From assembly GCA_038363925.1 (NCBI GenBank), contig JAQQWL010000010.1:124001-188000 (forward strand): DNA of 64,000 nucleotides, read 5' to 3'. This document shows positions 44,656 to 56,785 of this stretch, piece by piece. This DNA is from Apiospora phragmitis. Its lineage: Eukaryota > Ascomycota > Sordariomycetes > Amphisphaeriales > Apiosporaceae. The notes below the pieces were generated by a model. That model was given only the letters and a program-made list of their open reading frames with translations, was not told the origin of the DNA and ran no database searches. Both the position numbers and the translations under genes were made by a program. Numbering within the stretch: the stretch's first letter is position 1; the number at the start of each line of letters is the position of its first letter.

Positions 44656-46666
44656 GATTGGGGTGTGGCTTGGTGAAGACGGTGTATGTAAGTGTGTGTT
44701 ATCCACTTGGTGGCTGGTTTATTGTAAGCGGGGTAGTCGGTTCAAGTTGCTGATGCTGAGGATGATGCACAAGTACGGATTCTGGAATTGATGGAGGAGG
44801 GGAGATTGCAAGATGGGAGATGTCGAATTGATTATGTATCAATTCAAGTCGCTTAATCATAGCCATGTGTAAGTAAGGTTGTCATTGTTTCAAGGCCGCC
44901 AAAGGCGCCCAAAGAGCCTCCGATGGGAGTGATGTCACACCCAATCTAATCTTGGCAGCTGAAATGGCACCCCGCGATCAGCTCTCTCGCCAATCGCCCG
45001 CCTGGTATGACAGAGCCAACCATGTTCAACGGAAGATGCCTAAAATCAGGGAACAACGTCGCACAACCTGGCCATCTGGCAACTTGGGGAGAAACAAGAA
45101 AACCGGTCTAAGATGGCGTTGTGTTATGTCTGAATGTTGCCCAGTCATGCAAGGAGCCAGTCATGATTGCAATGCGCCAAGATCAAACATCCATTTCAAA
45201 CCAATGCATCATCTCTTCCCCGCTTGATGAACATGCCATGACGGTGTTGGTCTTCAGCCACCCTGCCCGCTAATCGGTTAGGCCTTGCGCCAACTCATTG
45301 GAAAGCTCAAGTTAGAAGCTACCTAGCCTTGAGCCACTTGATCTATCATCCCCATCCGGATACGGCTTTCGAAGCTTGCAATTATTACGCTTCCCTTCTT
45401 CCCCTCATTCGCAAGCAGTTTGTTGAAGTCCAAAGCATACACCGTCGCCAAGAAGCAAAGATTCTATCGGGTACGGTCGTGCTGGACCAGGCGTGTCTGT
45501 TCGTCTTCCTGTGAACGAGGACCCTCATAGATACTCTTCCAAAGTTCCGTACCACGAACCACTAACGGAGACACCCATCCGGAAAACGGCTGGATGCACC
45601 CGAAGGGCGGTAGTATGGCGTATCACATGAACAATGAACATGGTGAGATGATGACTTGAGCTCGGGAACTGGATGGCCCTCAGGGGTTTTATATCCGAAG
45701 CCAACTCTTTCATTTCCATCAACTGACCATCGTGGTGGCTCTCAAAATAGCTCGTTACGGCTGCTGGGTCACCAGGTGTTAACGCCCCAAACCCCGGGCC
45801 GCTTCTTTGGCTGCATACAGCTCCGTCTCTTCATGCACTGCTCAGAGGGCTGATACCCGATGACGTCTCACCTAATAGGCCTACGAGGCATTTACATCTC
45901 ACGGCCGGTCAAATGCCCGTCGGTTGTTTCATGCTTGGTAAGTCTGGTCTGTTGAGCCATGCGCACTCGGAGGCATGGTGCTCTGCTCGGCCCGCAAGGG
46001 TTCTTCATCTGGCCATCGTAGGTGACGGTGGTGGCATCAAAACGGGTTCGCTGCACCTCAAGCGCCTCGGTGTCGGCAGTGTTTGAAGAGGCTTGAGAAT
46101 GTGACAGCAAAAACAACCTATTCACATATTCCGCCGCTGGCTAGATGAGAGTACATGCGTGGAATGCATCTCAATTGGTAGCTGGGCGAGAGGTTGGATA
46201 CGTGCTGCTGCTTGAACTCCTGATTGGTTTTCTCCATCAACACCCCGCGATGCGACACCGGACCACTATCGTTATCAACGGCAGCTTGCCCAGCCCCACT
46301 TGCTGCTGGAACAAAGATGAAGACAACCTGTGTATCCAGGCATGTCATAAATTTATAATTCCACATGCCAGAATAAACTAGTATATTTCTAATGCGTTGT
46401 TAGTAAATGAGCCAGAAGTTCAAAACCAGCTCCATTAGTCGGGTCGACCAAATGCCAACGGTTTCAACCATGGGCTTTTTGTTTCGCAGAGCCACCAAGC
46501 CCCACTGTAGCTGGTAGTTGATCTTATCTCCGTAACGGTTGCATTTGAAGTTGACGAACGAACCTCACTTACTTCCAAATATCAACTCCCAAACATACCG
46601 TTTGGGCTTCCTTTCCGAATCACTACTGCCCTTCATCTCGCGCTCATTTACGCCAGATAGCCCAAC
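44656..46666. other. Divergent intergenic region (2 kb), no gene recognised
   Basis: Head-to-head spacer between the small stress-type gene and NAD+ synthetase; both promoters lie here. Short open frames on both strands lack motifs. Confidence 0.55.
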
Positions 46667-49427
46667 ATGGGCGGTCATCTTGTCACCGTTGCGGCATGCT
46701 CGCTGAACCAGGTATGGCTTGCACTTCTTTTTCAAAAAGAGCTTGCTAACGCTGATGAGGGTCGGATAGTGGGCACTTGATTGGGAGGGCAACCTCGAGC
46801 GCATCGTAGAGAGTATTCGCCGGGCCAAAGCAGCCGGGGCCCGGCTCCGAGTAGGCCCTGAGCTGGAAATTTCAGGATATATGGCTCAGGACCATTTCAA
46901 AGAACAAGACACTTTCTTGCACAGCCTCGAGGTGCTCGCTCGGATTCTGACGGACAAGTCGTGCTACGACATAATTCTTGATCTGGGACTGCCGATTCAG
47001 CACCGTAACGTGAGCTACAACTGCCGGGTAATATGTTATAATTCGAAGATACTCCTCATCAGGCCGAAGCAATTCCTCGCCTCCGATCTGAACTATAGAG
47101 AACAAAGGTGGTTCCTGCCGTGGTCCAAGCCTCGTCAGACGGAAGATTACCATCTGCCTCGGATGCTTCAGAAAATCCAGGGCGCCACCCACGTTCCTTT
47201 TGGAGACGCACTGATTTCCTCGCCCGACACCTGTTTCGGCGCCGAGACTTGTGAAGAATTATTTACGCCAAACGCACCGACGATTTCTATGGGCTTGGAC
47301 GGCGCAGAGGTCTTCACAAATTCGAGCGCCAGCCATTGGGAAATCCAGAAGCTCGATACCCGAATAAAGCTGATTTGCGAGGCGACGCGGAAGTCGGGGG
47401 GTGTTTATCTGTAAGTAAGCGCTTTTCGGGGTCTATTCCTTCCTATTCCAATCTTTATTCCTCGTTTACCAGTGCCTCAAAGCGGATGGATTCGCCGTTT
47501 ATTCGAGGATTTGCCTTTATTCCGTCCTGAGACATCTTGCTTGTTCTAAAAAGAGTAATACTAACGCCGAGAAGATACGCCAACCAGAAAGGCGGGGACG
47601 GAGACAGGCTGTACTTCGACGGCTGTTCCATGATTATTGTCAACGGCGATATTGTCGCACAGGGGAGCCAGTTCAGTCTCGACGACGTCGAGGTGGTGAC
47701 GGCAACGGTGGACTTGGAGGAAGTCCGCGCCTATCGCTCTGGCATCTCTCGAGGCTATCAAGCCGTCACATCATTGGCAAAGTACCAACGCATCCAGACC
47801 GACTTCGAGCTGAGCCCCGAAGAGGAGGAATTCGACATCACGAAACGCCGCTCCGCCGTCATTCAACCACGCTACCATAGTGTAGAAGAGGAGATCGCCC
47901 TTGCGGCAGGGTGCTACCTGTGGGATTACCTTCGACGTTCAGGCCAGGCCGGGTACCTGGCCCCCCTGAGCGGCGGCATCGACTCCTGCGCCACCGCCAC
48001 CATCGTCTTCTCTATGTGCCGCATCGTGATGCAGGCCGTCAAGGAAGGAAACCCCCAGGTGATCGAGGACGTCAAGCGCGTCGCCAAGTACAAGGGCGAG
48101 AACGTCCTGCCCGATACGCCCCAGGAGCTCTGTAACCAAATCTTCTCGACCATCTACATGGGCATGGCGACCATGTCGTCGGCCGAGACGCGCAAGCGGG
48201 CCAAGGATCTGGCCGAGGCCATCGGCAGCTACCATATCGATCTCAACATCGACGACGTCTACAACGCCCAGAAGGCGCTCATCGTCAACACCACCGGGTT
48301 CGACCCGCAGTTCAAGGTCCACGGCGGCTCGTACCAGGAAAACATTACGCTCCAGTGCCTGCAGGCCCGGATCCGCATGGTGACGGCCTATGAGTTCGGG
48401 CAGATCCTGTCGACAACGCGAGGCCGACCTGGAGGCGGAAGTCTCTTGGTCCTGGGGAGCGCCAATGTCGGTGAAAGCTTGCGTGGCTATCTGACCAAAT
48501 ACGTAAGTGATATGTTGTTTTGGTCCCTTGAATCATGATGCTAATAGTGTGGCAATGCAGGACTGTTCTAGCGCCGACATCAACCCGATTGGCTCCATCG
48601 ACAAGTCCGACCTCAAGCGATTCATCAAATGGGCCGTCAAGGACTTTGACATCCCCTGCCTGCAAGAGTTCTTGGATGCGACGCCGACTGCTGAGCTGGA
48701 GCCCATCACGTCCGAATACGTGCAGGCGGACGAGGTACGACTTTCGGTTTTTCTTCCTGTTCCACGGCCGAGGTGTTACCTCCTTTCTCTGCCGAGACCT
48801 GCCGAGACTTGCGATTCCTTTCCCGAATGAATGAACAAATGCTAACTTCCTTGCAGGCCGACATGGGCTTCACGTACGACGAGCTGACGGTACTGGGCCG
48901 GCTGCGCAAGGAGGTCAAGCTGGGGCCCTTTGGCATGTTCCAGCGGCTGGTGCACGACTGGAGCGCCGACTACACGCCAGCGCAGGTGGCTGAGAAAACG
49001 AAAAGATTCCATCGTCAGTTACTCCGTTCTTCCTTTCTTTGCTGGACGAGCAACGCTGACGAAAGGAAACAGACTTCTACGCCATTAATCGCCATAAAAT
49101 GACCACTCTCACGCCCTCGCTGTAAGTTGACTTCTTCCCAAATCAGTGTACTTCGAGAGTTATGCATACTGCCTATCATTAAGATTGCCTACATTTCATC
49201 CTTCGACCCCTGTTCCCCTTTGCAGAGAATAGTAGTGCTAACTGAGTGTCGAAAGCCATGCGCAACCTTATTCGCCCGACGATAACCGGTTCGACCTCCG
49301 ACCTTTCCTGTACCCGCCCTTTTGGAAGTCGTGGTCGTTCAAGCGGATCGACGCCGAGCTGGAGAGGATCGAGGCGACGATGGCCAAGAAGAAGAAGGAT
49401 GGTGGTGTTGAAGCGGAGATCGATTGA
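46667..49427 (+). CDS. qns1: Glutamine-dependent NAD+ synthetase
   Basis: Seven exons (46667-46711, 46770-47410, 47575-48502, 48561-48734, 48857-49013, 49073-49121, 49256-49427) join in phase to give 721 residues, normal for the eukaryotic enzyme. The N-terminal nitrilase-type glutaminase domain shows the Glu (GPELEISGY), Lys (LIRPKQFLASDLNYREQRW) and Cys (AETCEELFTP) triad. The synthetase domain has the ATP-pyrophosphatase loop LSGGIDSCATA, then [29 protein letters not shown]-type sequence and FTYDELTVLGRLRK. The enzyme amidates nicotinic acid adenine dinucleotide to NAD+ using ATP and glutamine-derived ammonia, in the cytosol and nucleus. The first exon is only 15 codons, which explains why the second exon looks like the start of an open frame. 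Confidence 0.97.
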
Positions 49428-50212
49428 TCGGCTGTAGACATGGTAACAGCAATGAAGTGCCGGGTATAGACCAGGTCCGTTTGGTCTATCCACAGACACT
49501 CCCAGTGCCACCCTATGCTCAGTGCGTATGTCAAATACTCTTGAGTGCTCATGATCCGAATATGTACTTTTGTGACTTGATGACTGAAGGACTTGACCAC
49601 GAATTGCTATTGATCTCATGTGAGATAATTGGGTGCTCGATATCAATAATGAAATGCACTTTGGCTCCTTCACGCTTTTTACCGTCATGGGATCGACCAT
49701 TTGTAAGTGTAGATGCAGTCAACCCCAGGTTAAGGTGTTGCCAATCCTGCCCGAGGATGCCCAGAGATTCGTTGCGGCATATTCAATATACCCACCCACG
49801 GAGGACTGAGATCCGTTTCAAGAAAAGAGAAGCGTAGTTTCAGGCCGCATTTACTTTTGAGAATAGCCTCGGTCGTGCCGCCGTGTAGGTTACAAACCAT
49901 CTCTATTCTATTCCGTCGTCTTTTGATTATCGTGTAGTCATAGTCGCCCGAAAGCGGAGGTTCCAACCCACTAAGCTTGGTGGGGTTCACGTTCTAGACG
50001 CAGTCGCTCACATACAAAATTTCTACTGCGTTACGGGTGTTTCTGTGTGTGACTGACTGGCTGAGGATAGAGAGAATAGTATTTCAATTCTTAAGATCTA
50101 CGGTTTTTTTTTGGTAGCGGTGAATTCGATTGGACAGCAGCGGGTATACTCACAGGTAACGTTTTGGTTGTGAGTAGAAAACTGTAAACCATAAAAACAG
50201 GTCAGCTACCTC
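49428..50212. promoter_or_regulatory. Intergenic / promoter of formyltetrahydrofolate deformylase
   Basis: This 785 nt spacer lies between two same-strand genes and carries the NAD+ synthetase 3' end and the deformylase promoter. A T9 tract lies near 50104. No coding frame is evident. Confidence 0.5.
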
Positions 50213-51328
50213 ATGGCACGTTGGAGTTGCAGCACAGCGCTGAAGCCCATCCAGCAGCAGCTAAGCCGAAGCTCGTTGACTCATCCTCTCACCACCACTT
50301 CCACGACACCAATCAGCAGCCTCATCCGTCTTACTCATCAGCTACCCCTGAGAGGAATCAGACTCTACTCTCAGCAGGCCAACATCCGCCAACAAAAGGA
50401 ACAGCTCAACCTGTTGTCCCCCAACCAGCCCAAAAGCAACAGCATGTCCACCGCCGCCAACGCCGCGAACCCGCCCAGCGATGACCACATCCTGACGCTG
50501 TCCTGCCCGGACAAGCCGGGCATCGTGCACGCCGTGACGGGCCTGCTGGCGGCCCAGAACCTCAACATTTTGGATTTGCAGCAGTTCTCGGACCGCACGT
50601 CCGAGTCCTTCTTCATGCGCGTGCACTTCGGGCACGCCGCGTCCACCTCCCCTTTGCTGGACGAGCCCCTCAAGAAGCTGAGCGAGGACTTCAAGATTCA
50701 GTCAATCGACGTGCGCCCACGCTCGGCCAAGCCCCGCGTGCTGATCATGGTCTCCAAGATCGGCCACTGCCTGAACGATTTGCTCTTCCGCGCCCAGCGC
50801 ACGGGGCAGCTCAACATCGAGGTGCCGCTCATCGTCTCGAACCACCCGGACTTCGCGCCCCTGGCCGAGTCCTACGGCATCGCCTTCCACCACCTGCCCG
50901 TGACCAAGGACACGAAACTGGAGCAGGAGAAGCAGATCCTCGACCTCATCGCCCAGCACAACATCGACCTCGTCGTCCTGGCGCGCTACATGCAGGTCCT
51001 GACGCCGGGCCTCTGCACCGCCATGAGCGGCCGCATCATCAACATCCACCACTCCTTCCTGCCTTCCTTCAAGGGCGCGAAGCCCTACCACCAGGCGTAC
51101 GAGCGCGGCGTCAAGATCATCGGCGCGACGGCGCACTTTGTCACCGCGGACCTCGACGAGGGCCCCATCATCGAGCAGCGCGTCGCGCGCGTCGACCACG
51201 CGCTCAGCCCCAAGGAGCTCGTCGACGAGGGCAGCAACGTCGAGAGCCAGGTCCTCGCCGCCGCTGTCAAGTGGTGGAGCGAGAAGCGCGTCTTCCTCAA
51301 CGGCACCAAGACCGTCGTCTTCAACTAG
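50213..51328 (+). CDS. Formyltetrahydrofolate deformylase (PurU type), probably mitochondrial
   Basis: A single exon of 371 residues. Residues 1-77 are Ser/Thr/Gln/Arg-rich without acidic residues, like a mitochondrial presequence. An ACT domain follows (HILTLSCPDKPGIVHAVTGL, NILDLQQFSDRTSESFFMRV). The formyltransferase-fold catalytic domain then has RVLIMVSKIGHCLNDLLFR, IVSNHPDF, DLVVLARYMQVL, INIHHSFLPSFKGAKPY (Asn277, His279) and ADLDEGPIIEQ (Asp315), the N-H-D set of the family. It hydrolyses 10-formyl-THF to formate and THF, balancing one-carbon pools. An in-frame Met78 just before the ACT domain could start a cytosolic form. The full length fits bacterial PurU (about 280 residues) plus a leader. 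Confidence 0.93.
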   Translation: MARWSCSTALKPIQQQLSRSSLTHPLTTTSTTPISSLIRLTHQLPLRGIRLYSQQANIRQQKEQLNLLSPNQPKSNSMSTAANAANPPSDDHILTLSCPDKPGIVHAVTGLLAAQNLNILDLQQFSDRTSESFFMRVHFGHAASTSPLLDEPLKKLSEDFKIQSIDVRPRSAKPRVLIMVSKIGHCLNDLLFRAQRTGQLNIEVPLIVSNHPDFAPLAESYGIAFHHLPVTKDTKLEQEKQILDLIAQHNIDLVVLARYMQVLTPGLCTAMSGRIINIHHSFLPSFKGAKPYHQAYERGVKIIGATAHFVTADLDEGPIIEQRVARVDHALSPKELVDEGSNVESQVLAAAVKWWSEKRVFLNGTKTVVFN

Positions 51329-51704
51329 GAGAAGCGCTCGTCAAATGCTTTGAGAGAGACAGGGAGACCAGCAGTAGGACGGGGAGAATCTTTGCAAAGG
51401 TGTGCTAGTATCTGGTGCTGATCCAATCGGTACATCCAATTCGAACAAAATCTAAAGGAGATGTATATATGGAGCACGATATTCAAAAATAGGTTTGCAA
51501 AAGTTGGTGGCTACTAAAAGAAAAGGGAAAAGAGTGTTGATTGTCGATGATGGGGTCAATAGACATGAGCAATGCATCTTCAGTATGGCTTGATCTTTTC
51601 TTCTTCTTCTTGTCCAATCTTCCTGGTCTATTGTCTTGTCTATAGTATGAGCAAGCAATGCGTCTAAATTACGGTCTCCTAACTCATCTTTCTATCAACT
51701 GTGT
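51329..51704. other. Convergent 3' intergenic region
   Basis: 376 nt between two converging genes, presumably both 3' UTRs. Nothing else is seen. Confidence 0.6.
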
Positions 51705-53329
51705 TCATTTGCCGCCTGAGTAAGAGACCACAGCCCACTTGCCACTCCACGCCCACTTCCGAATACCACTATTACCGCCACCGCCTTCGGTTGCGCGGAT
51801 CCTCTCGTCATCGCCAGGCTTCAACCCGACAACTACGTCGGCTTTGCACGTCCTCAGCGCCAGGACATTGACGCCGGAGCCCGGTCCCATGGGGCCAATG
51901 GCCTCTGTGAAAGGGGTCGTAGGATCCCAGGCAGCCTGTAAAGATATCAAGTTAGCAACTTTTCCTTCTCTGATATCAGTGCAATCGCAATGCAATAATA
52001 CTCACATCAGCAGTTAGCTTGCGGTAGTTCAGGTCTCCCTTGAAGATGACCAGCTCGCTAGTCTTCAGGTCTTCCACCAGATCCTCCTCCGCGGGCAGCC
52101 TCCAGAAGCTGCCGCCGTTTGTCCAGAACTGGTTGGGCCGGATCACGAACTGGCCCTCGGCGTAGAGCTGGCCCCACTGCTGGAACAGGAAGGCGAGGTC
52201 GTCGGCCTCCTTGTCGGACAGGGGCTCGGGCGTCTTGTCCTGCAGCTTCTCGTCCTCCGACTGCGTTTCGTAGAACTTCTTGGGCTGCGCCAGGGCGCTC
52301 AGCAGGTCCGAAAAGTCCTGCGGCACGACGTCGGACACGAACCAGGGGATGGACTTGGGGTGCAGCACGACGTTTGTCGCGAGGCCCGACGACAACAAAA
52401 AGCCGGCCAGGATCAGGTCGACGTACAGCTCGAAGCCGGCGTTGTCGAGGACGATGTCGACTCTGCGTTCTGTTTTGCCCTCGTCGCGCGCCTTCTTCAG
52501 GACCTCGTAGGCGGCCTCCAGGTCGTTGACCAGGATGTTCTTCTCGCTCGCCTTGCGCGCCTCGGAGCCCTGCAGCTTCTGGATGTCCTCGTACGTCAGG
52601 CTCGTCAGCAGCGACAAGTCGGTAGCGTTGCCCCACAGGCAGATCTCGCACATCTCGTGAAAGAGGATCTTCTCGGCCTCGGCGTGCTCGGGGGTGCCCT
52701 TTTGCGTCTTGTCCTTCTCCATCTGGCCGATCAGGTCCTTGTAGCGGGCGGCGAGCTCGAGGACGGCGGGGCGCGAGGAGCGGAAGGTGGCCATCTTCTG
52801 GCGCGCGAAGATGTCGTACTGCTTCCAGTGGGTCGAGAGGCTGAAGGAGGTGCTGACGCGGCGGTACAGGTAGCACTCGCTGAAGAGCCAGGGCGACTGG
52901 AACCAGGACGGGTTGCCCAGCTTCTCGAGCTCCTGGTTGTAGCCGGCGATGTCGGGCTCGTCGTCGTCACGCAGGGGCGTCATCTGTCGGTCGTGCTGCA
53001 GCTCGTACTTGAGGCGGGCCAGCTCGGCGACGATGGCCTTGCCCTCATTCTGCTTGGCGGGGTCGTCGCATTGGGAGACGGAGCGGTAGGTGTCGTCGAT
53101 GGCGCCGGTCTACGTGGGTGGTCAGATAAAAGAAATGCAGGCAAATGCTTATATACAGTACAAGGGAGGTTGTTGCTCACAATGATGACGGGCCATCGAT
53201 CGCGGGCCGAGACATAGGCAAACGACTTCTCGTCGTTGTTCATGTACTGAGCTGGACAAGCGGGCTGGTCAACTTGGAACTGAGGGCTCGGTGGATGGTC
53301 GCCTTACGGGTCTTGGTTTCCAGTTCCAT
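51705..53329 (-). CDS. DUF89 / ARMT1-family damage-control phosphatase
   Basis: Four exons (53329-53308, 53251-53181, 53109-52006, 51935-51705) join in phase to give 475 residues. The start is MELETKTPQYM; the first exon is only 7 codons plus one base. Family motifs are RWPVIITGAIDDTYR, WFQSPWLFSECYLYRRV, ILFHEMCEICLWGNATDLSL, the metal-site motif IVLDNAGFELYVDLILAGFL, HPKSIPWFVSDV, FWRLP and ELVIFKGDLNYRKLTAD. DUF89 subfamily III proteins (human ARMT1, yeast YMR027W) are Mn/Ni-dependent phosphatases acting on sugar-phosphate damage products such as fructose-1-phosphate. A methyltransferase role has also been proposed for the human one. The protein is cytosolic, with no signal or membrane helix. 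Confidence 0.93.
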
Positions 53330-55144
53330 CTTGTCGAGGGGGTATACTGAATGGCGACTGAGTGCAACAGAGTACAAGTATGCAAGGTGACCGGAGAGAG
53401 AGAAATGTTCGGCAATGCTTGAGGGTTGTTGAATCGTTGAATTTACTAGGATGGCGGGGCAAATCGGCGGTTTGGCGGGGTAGCTTCCGTCGTTATGTCA
53501 TGTTAAGACTGAAGTCATCCATTTGCATACTTCATTGCGAAGCATTCATTTCTTACCACAGCACCTAGGTAGGTAACCATCCTACAGTTTTCTTAACCAC
53601 TTTAATTGCCCACAACCTCGCTGCGTAGAGTTTCCAGGCGCTGGAGCAACTCACGAGTGCACTGGCCAACTAGTTCATGACGTCTTCTCTCAAGCAATCG
53701 GACCCCGTCAGTTGCTTGAAACGGAAGCTCGGTCATCACCCTGAACGCAACCATAGTGGTCGAGTCTATCCATATTAATGAGACTGGGTGTGATGTGTAC
53801 AGTACCAGTAGGTTGCAAGACAAACAGACGTCTCTAGATGGATTGAGTGGAAACTATAGAGCGAACAGGTGGGAGACTCGCAGTAATGAGTTATATGGGA
53901 AAGTGTTTGTCGCCTATTGTATGACTTTGCAAGTAGGCTGTGGCGCTGCTAAGCTGCATATCAATACAACCTCCTAAGCACTTCACCTCGTCAGGATGTT
54001 CTGTCGTGGAACACAGACGATTCGATCGCAAGTATCTCAGTCCAGGAGGAGATGCAAGGCTCATTCTGCCTAGAAGCCGCAGTAATACTTGGGCGTGTGC
54101 GTAATGTTAAGTTCAATGCATTATCATAGACATTACATCTCCGTTGTGTGTGATTGAAGCGATTGACAGTACATACACTTACATGTAGTCTTGGCATTTC
54201 TCAACAGCATTACACTACTTGGCTAACAGCAGGGCCAGTAATGTGTAGTTTCTCGGGGCGTACGAACCCATCATCCGTTGTGCGCGAACATGGTGTCAGC
54301 CTATTGGATAGCCTTGTCGACTGGAAAGGTCGAGATGGCTTAGCAAGTGTTACCCCCAAGTCGCGATGATTACACAAAAACAAGAGATAGTACTTCAGTA
54401 ATAAATAATGTGGGCTAGGCTGGAAGAGAGACAGCACATCTCCTGAAGTGTCGTGATTTTGGGGAAAAGAATCCAGCTCTGGTGGGAAGGGAGGGGGAGG
54501 GAGATAGCTAGGTGCCCCTGTTCGGTCACATTTTGGGATATTCGAATGAATCTAAGACAGGAAAGACAGTATCCATCTTTGGTCCATATCGACCGTTCTT
54601 TTGACCATGAGAATAACATTCACTTAATATATTAAGCTTACTGTGAACTACTCCAGTGATATGCAGAAAAGGAGTAAAGAGAGTAAAGCCAAGACGCGAC
54701 AGCATTAACAATTCTCTCTATAATTCATTAATCAGATATAGTAAGTAGCATCGCCAAGCCATCAAGATTACACGAAAATAAGCGATGACAATTCAGTAAT
54801 AAGTCTCTCTTCGTCTTTTTCTGCAGTTCCCCTCGCTCACGCTACGTCTAAAGCTAGGGTAAAGTAAGAAGAAAGTTGCTTTGCTTTGCTTTGCTGCAAG
54901 AAAAAAGAAATCCAAAATTCCATCTCGCTGCGCCATCAAGGGTATATAAAGCCCCAAAGACACCAAAATTACAATACGTCAAAACAAAAAACTGATGGTA
55001 TATATCTTATGTTCAGTAACATAGGAGGCTCTCTATGTGCAAAAAGTTGTCTCCTCCCCTCCACTCTATTACTAGAACCACCACTCTCTCACCACACACC
55101 GAACACAACGGATATATTACTTAAGGTAAAGCACTACTCATCCC
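53330..55144. other. Intergenic, no gene recognised
   Basis: 1.8 kb between the DUF89 start and the glucanosyltransferase stop, AT-rich. It contains an imperfect direct repeat (54368-54404 and 54766-54803). Open frames are all short and without motifs. Confidence 0.55.
54368..54803. repeat. Imperfect direct repeat pair of about 37 bp
   Basis: Two similar segments, 54368-54404 and 54766-54803, both begin GATTACAC and end TTCAGTAATAA, with a few differences in between. They flank about 360 bp in the spacer downstream of the glucanosyltransferase. The origin is unknown. Confidence 0.6.
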
Positions 55145-56785
55145 TTACAGGACGAGCATGCCAGCACCGACACCCATGGCGGCAACCATGTATGCACCGA
55201 CGGCGAGGCCGCCGAAGCTGAAGCCGCTGGCACGGAGGCCGGCAGCAGCGCTGGCGTCGTCGCTCTTCTGCGAGGAAGTACCGTCGGCAGAGATGGTGCC
55301 GACCTCAGAGGCAGAAGTGGCAGTGGCAGCAGCGGCGGCGGCGCTGTTGGCGGCGTCGACGAGCTTGCTGCACTTGCCCTCGGTGGAGGGGCTGCTGTTG
55401 AGGGTGGCCTGGCCCTTGAAGTCGCAGGCGTCCTTGGCGCCCTTCTGGTTCTTGTAGTAGGCGTTCAGGACGTAGCCGAGCTGCTCCTTGGCGTTGCAGC
55501 CGAGGTAGGGGCCGTAGACACCCTTGGCGGTGTCCTGCTTAATACCAGCGCAAGCCTTGGCGTCCTTGGAGCAGATGAAGTCGAAGATGTCGCCGAAGCT
55601 CTTGATCTCCAGGTCATCGGCGGGCTTGCACTCGAGGGACTTGAACATGCAGTCGCAGAGGTCACTGTTGGGGGTGGGGGGCATGGCGTCGGAGCTGACC
55701 TTCCAGTCCTTGCTGTTGTTGGGGCAGGTGGCGGGCTTGTTGGAGGGCTGGTACTTATCCATGGTGGTGCCGGAGGGCTTGGCGTCAGCGAGGGCCTTCT
55801 TCAGGTTGTCGGCGTTCTTCATGGTGTCGGCCTTGTCGCCCTTGACCTTGACCAGACCGTAGTCGTTGTCCTCCTCGAAGTACATGTAGACGATACCACC
55901 AGAGATAACATCAGTCATCTTGTCAGAGTACAGGGCCTTGGTGTCGTCGAACTTGCGGCCGTCGGCACCACCGGGGGAGTTGCAGCCGTACTCGGCGAAG
56001 AAGACGGGGACGGAGTAGTTGGAGAAGAACTCGACCTGGGTGTCGTAGCCGGACTTGGTGAAGCTGGAGTCGCCGCACCACGAGTAGATGTTGTAACCCC
56101 AGAAGTCGATAGACTGCTCCTCATCACCGCAGTTGAAGTACTGGGCCATGTTGATGCGGATCTCGGCATCGTCGTTGGCGGCGTAGCCGACACCCATCCA
56201 GCGGTCCTTGGTGTCCTTGATGTACTTCTTGGTGTCACGTACGGCGGCCTTGACGAAGGCGGAGGCGGCCGTGTTGGTGGCGTTGTTGGTCACCTCGTTA
56301 CCGGCGAAGAAGCCGATGGTGTTGGTGTACTTGCCCATCTCGTCGATGACGCCCTTGTAGCGGTCGAAGAGCTCGACGTTCCAGGCCGGGCTGTCGCGGT
56401 TGATGGACAGGGCCGGCTCACCGAGATCGGCGATAACGTAGATGCCGGCCTTCTCGAGGAGGTCCATGCAGGCCTTGTGGTCGGCCTTAGGGTCGATAGC
56501 GTAGGTGCGGATGACGTTGGTGTGCAGGTCCTTCAGGATGGGCACATCACGCTTACAGTTGCTCTCGTTGGACAAGGGATCAATGTACTTGGTCTTGCTG
56601 TCCGAGCCGCTGTCCTTGCCGGCGGCGGCGAACTCCTGCTGGTAGGCGATACCCTTCATGAAGAACTGCTCGCCCGAGGACTTGTAGAAGAGCTTGGAGC
56701 CCTTCTGGACGATGGGGTCCAGAGCGGCATTGGCGTTGGCTGCCAAGAGCAGCGACGAGGTCACTGCGGTCTTGAGAAAACCCAT
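55145..56785 (-). CDS. GH72 beta-1,3-glucanosyltransferase with X8 module, GPI-anchored (GAS1/GEL type)
   Basis: An intronless 546-residue protein. The signal peptide is MGFLKTAVTSSLLLAANANA. The GH72 catalytic domain begins PIVQKGSKLFYKSSGEQFFM and includes KGIAYQQE. The catalytic pair is Glu164 (FFAGNEVTN, acid/base) and Glu265 (VFFAEYGCNSPGG, nucleophile). A Cys-rich X8/CBM43 module follows (DLCDCMFKSLECK, FDFICSKDAKACAGI, GCNAKEQLGYVLNAYY, ACDFKGQA). A Ser/Ala-rich linker and hydrophobic tail (GLAVGAYMVAAMGVGAGML) indicate GPI anchoring. The enzyme cuts and rejoins beta-1,3-glucan at the plasma membrane and wall. The X8 module places it in the GH72+ group with yeast Gas1/Gas2. Strongly C-biased third positions suggest high expression. 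Confidence 0.97.
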   Translation of the reverse strand: MGFLKTAVTSSLLLAANANAALDPIVQKGSKLFYKSSGEQFFMKGIAYQQEFAAAGKDSGSDSKTKYIDPLSNESNCKRDVPILKDLHTNVIRTYAIDPKADHKACMDLLEKAGIYVIADLGEPALSINRDSPAWNVELFDRYKGVIDEMGKYTNTIGFFAGNEVTNNATNTAASAFVKAAVRDTKKYIKDTKDRWMGVGYAANDDAEIRINMAQYFNCGDEEQSIDFWGYNIYSWCGDSSFTKSGYDTQVEFFSNYSVPVFFAEYGCNSPGGADGRKFDDTKALYSDKMTDVISGGIVYMYFEEDNDYGLVKVKGDKADTMKNADNLKKALADAKPSGTTMDKYQPSNKPATCPNNSKDWKVSSDAMPPTPNSDLCDCMFKSLECKPADDLEIKSFGDIFDFICSKDAKACAGIKQDTAKGVYGPYLGCNAKEQLGYVLNAYYKNQKGAKDACDFKGQATLNSSPSTEGKCSKLVDAANSAAAAAATATSASEVGTISADGTSSQKSDDASAAAGLRASGFSFGGLAVGAYMVAAMGVGAGMLVL

